Of a stretch of DNA of 17,697 nucleotides, positions 15,763 to 17,697 are shown piece after piece. Where the stretch lies: positions 1 to 17,697 of the forward strand of contig JAKQGD010000067.1 of NCBI GenBank assembly GCA_029573365.1. The letters run 5' to 3'. The position numbers were made by a program, and so were the translations under genes. Position 1 is the first letter of the stretch. Each line of letters begins with the position of its first letter. Source of the stretch: Bacteroidota bacterium (GTDB lineage Bacteria > Bacteroidota > Bacteroidia > Chitinophagales > Saprospiraceae). The notes below the pieces were generated by a model. That model saw only the letters and a list, made by a program, of their open reading frames with translations. It was not told where the DNA came from and made no database searches.

Positions 15763-16812
15763 CTATTGATACTGGATATAAACCGGCCTGGGATACAGTG
15801 AGAGGACCTCCTCGGGTGTCATCAACCTGTAAGGTTTCGATTTGGCGTCATTCTTATAAAACAGCTTAAATCCGGTATATTGTACAGGATAACCTGAAAC
15901 AAAACGTCGGTAAGAATCTCTCTTTTTTGCCGGAAAGCCAAAGCCGTCCATATTTATCACTACCTGCACCTCAGGGGTGGGACGGATTTTATCAGAATTG
16001 GTAATCATGCCTTTAGTAAATCTGTGCACCACCAAAACCTTGGGAGGCAGATTATTTTTTTTGACCAGTTCGGTAAGAAAAGCAATGGCATAATTTACGT
16101 CTTTAGCATCCATGGTGCCTATCTTCCTGCCTGGGCGGGTGCCGTCTTTCATCGACCACTCAGGGTCCAGACCTAGGTGCACGTCAGGATGTATCAGATG
16201 TTTTTCGAGCAGAGGCACTTCACTCGCTACATCACTGTGGCCTACCTGCACATCCAGGAAGGTGATGCCTTTGGCCTTACGGCCGAGGTTTATGGCCTTT
16301 TCTATCTGAGAATCAGGCATCCGGAGCCTGTACTTGCTGCCTTTTCCCGGAGAACTCTGTGCCGTCACTGCTATGTAGTGTATGGCCGGCAGGACCGGGA
16401 TGAGGCTGTCTGCAGCTTTCCAGGCATCAACTTCCCCATTTAACCCATCTAGTAGCTTGTCTTCCGGCAAAGCTCCCAGAATGCCCATGTGGGCCGAATA
16501 AAAATTGCCATAATATGCCACTATCCGGTTATAAGGAAGCAGCGAACCCTCAGTCGGAAAACCATGATCCCGGGGCCATTTTTCTGTAATGCTGTCATGG
16601 GCCAGATGCCTGAGCAATGAACGGTAAGCTGCGGTATCAGGTACACTCACACCGGGCATGGAATCTGCTTTGTTTTTTTCGGCTACAGCCGCCATAGTAT
16701 CTGCCATAAGCGGAAATTTACCGGCATGACTCTCTGACCCGCCGGCATTTCTACACCCCTGCCAAAATATGGCTGTTGCCAACATTGACAACATCAAATA
16801 AAACCATTTCAC
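15763..16812 (-). CDS. Lipoprotein of uncertain function (possible TIM-barrel hydrolase-like)
   Basis: The 349-residue protein begins with a lipoprotein signal peptide (K2, hydrophobic 3-17) ending at WQGC, with C20 as the lipid site. Then comes a low-complexity linker to about residue 60 and a globular domain. Distinct phrases are YNRIVAYYGNFYSAHMGILG (about 94-113), ITFLDVQVGHSD, VHLGLDPEWSM, IGTMDAKDVNYAI, KVLVVHRF and VVINMDGFG. The alternation of buried strands ending in acidic or His residues (LDVQ, GLDPEW, VVHRF, INMDGFG) suggests a (beta/alpha)8 barrel, possibly carbohydrate-active. I recognise this as a conserved family but do not know a proven function. It is nine bases downstream of the TraB/GumN-like gene, so the two likely form an operon, and it converges with yraN. 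Confidence 0.8.
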   Translation of the reverse strand: MKWFYLMLSMLATAIFWQGCRNAGGSESHAGKFPLMADTMAAVAEKNKADSMPGVSVPDTAAYRSLLRHLAHDSITEKWPRDHGFPTEGSLLPYNRIVAYYGNFYSAHMGILGALPEDKLLDGLNGEVDAWKAADSLIPVLPAIHYIAVTAQSSPGKGSKYRLRMPDSQIEKAINLGRKAKGITFLDVQVGHSDVASEVPLLEKHLIHPDVHLGLDPEWSMKDGTRPGRKIGTMDAKDVNYAIAFLTELVKKNNLPPKVLVVHRFTKGMITNSDKIRPTPEVQVVINMDGFGFPAKKRDSYRRFVSGYPVQYTGFKLFYKNDAKSKPYRLMTPEEVLSLYPRPVYIQYQ

Positions 16813-16821
16813 GTTTTTTGC

Positions 16822-17697
16822 CTATTTAACAGGGGTGACTTTCAGCCCTTCTTTTCTAAGCAGGTGTATGACCCCTTCGGGACCACCAAGATGTCCGGCT
16901 CCCACAGCAAAAAAAGTTTGCTGAGCCTTCGCTTCAGAGATGATTTTTGGTATCCAGTTGTGGTTTCGCTGATTAAGCAGCTTGTCTTCGAATCCTGAAA
17001 TGTCGCTTCCTTGTTCTACAGCCATGGTGGCCATTTTATGTATATCCTGTCTTTTGTACATGTCTGTCATTTTCCTGAACTCGTCGTTTTCACCTTTGGT
17101 TGATTTGAGCCCTTCGACCAGCATTTTTGCCTGAGCCTCGTAGGGTATCTCGTCAAAAAGTCCCACCTGAAAATCCACGGTTTCGAGGCCTCCGGTTTCC
17201 TTTTGTGCATTGCCTGCCAGTTCGTTTAGTTCCATTTCATAGGACTTAAGTTTACCGCTGTTGATGTCAGTGGGATTCATGTCGCCATAAGCAAATACGG
17301 TAAGAAACATAGGTTTGATTCTTTCCAGCATAAATATGGGCAGCCCCATCTTTTGAAAATGGTCGCTCACGAGTTTGTATTCTTCGTCATTAAGCAGGTC
17401 TTTTAGAGTCTTTCCGTCTTTCATAAACACTTTGCCCATGATGCCCATCAGTGCGGATATATCGGTCATCTCTTTCATGTCTATTTCGTACATGATTTTT
17501 TTAGACTGGTCGAAGGCGGTCATGGTGCCTTGCGGCCAAAAGAAATCTTCGCTGCCGATGATATGGATGGTACCGTAAAGGTAGGAGGGCTTGCTTATGC
17601 CATTGCCTTCTATTTTCCACAGTAGCGACGGTTCCAGGGGCTTGTATTGCGATACGGCTTTGCTTCCTGTGCTGCAGGAATACATCAAAAAGGACAC
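16822..17697 (-). CDS. TraB/GumN family lipoprotein, 5' end cut by window edge
   Basis: The frame is open to the right edge. The first in-window codon is GTG, but the hydrophobic run before the Cys of MYSCSTGS is only about seven residues, too short for a complete signal peptide, so the true start almost certainly lies outside; the Cys is the likely lipid site. The body of about 280 residues shows TraB/GumN family marks: LWKIEG followed by YLYGTIHIIGS (GTIH motif), MYEIDM, the GLETVDFQ segment near the middle, RNHNWIPKI and the final FFAVGAGHLGGPEGVIHLLR (GAGH motif). Members related to TIKI are proposed metalloproteases using the GxxH residues; function in bacteria is mostly unknown. The gene lies nine bases upstream of the lipoprotein gene and is probably cotranscribed with it. 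Confidence 0.88.
   Translation of the reverse strand: MSFLMYSCSTGSKAVSQYKPLEPSLLWKIEGNGISKPSYLYGTIHIIGSEDFFWPQGTMTAFDQSKKIMYEIDMKEMTDISALMGIMGKVFMKDGKTLKDLLNDEEYKLVSDHFQKMGLPIFMLERIKPMFLTVFAYGDMNPTDINSGKLKSYEMELNELAGNAQKETGGLETVDFQVGLFDEIPYEAQAKMLVEGLKSTKGENDEFRKMTDMYKRQDIHKMATMAVEQGSDISGFEDKLLNQRNHNWIPKIISEAKAQQTFFAVGAGHLGGPEGVIHLLRKEGLKVTPVK

Noticed and set aside
1..17697. Mobile elements, prophage genes, CRISPR repeats, toxin-antitoxin or restriction systems
   Set aside because: No transposase, integrase, long terminal or direct repeats, regularly spaced repeats or defence-type proteins were seen on either strand; the region reads as ordinary chromosomal backbone.

Overview
The window looks like chromosomal DNA from a member of the Bacteroidota, probably near the Saprospiraceae/Chitinophagales. 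This rests on several signals: a long secreted Cys-rich protein with HYR/Ig-like modules, a PorW/SprE-type lipoprotein (type IX secretion and gliding), a Bacteroidota-style TonB protein, copies of the Bacteroidota -7 promoter element TAnnTTTG, few obvious Shine-Dalgarno sites, AT-rich intergenic DNA, and a fused thrA followed by thrB and thrC. No insertion sequence, prophage, CRISPR array or defence locus is visible.

Layout. 1-1673 (minus) is the N-terminal 557 codons of a large secreted protein that runs off the left edge; plus-strand open frames across it are shadows. 1674-2202 is an AT-rich divergent intergenic region. 2203-2940 (plus) is a TonB-like protein, followed by a strong bidirectional hairpin terminator and a minus-strand tRNA-Met(CAT) with an unusual T-loop. 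3167-7925 (minus) holds nadB and, upstream of it, a 1008-residue PorW/SprE-like TPR lipoprotein with a long Lys/Glu-rich insert. A short divergent promoter region (7926-8082) separates this from a plus-strand three-gene cluster: membrane-anchored M23 peptidase, small HAD phosphatase-like protein and extended SDR (8083-10390). This cluster converges, with one base between stop codons, on the thrABC operon (minus, 15094-10392). Divergent from thrA is yraN (plus). It converges on a two-gene minus operon: a TraB/GumN-family protein cut by the right edge, and a 349-residue lipoprotein of uncertain function.

How the genes fit together. thrA, thrB and thrC encode four of the five steps from aspartate to threonine; only aspartate-semialdehyde dehydrogenase is missing here. 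NadB also consumes aspartate, for NAD synthesis. The envelope genes (secreted HYR-type protein, TonB, PorW/SprE, M23 peptidase, lipoprotein pair) fit a didermic gliding or T9SS-equipped bacterium, and the secreted protein is the kind of cargo T9SS exports, though its C-terminal sorting signal lies outside the window.

I found no clearly new multi-gene system. The items most worth a second look are the unlisted giant secreted ORF, the 54/58 swap in the tRNA T-loop, the charged insert in the PorW/SprE-like protein, and the uncharacterised lipoprotein beside TraB/GumN.
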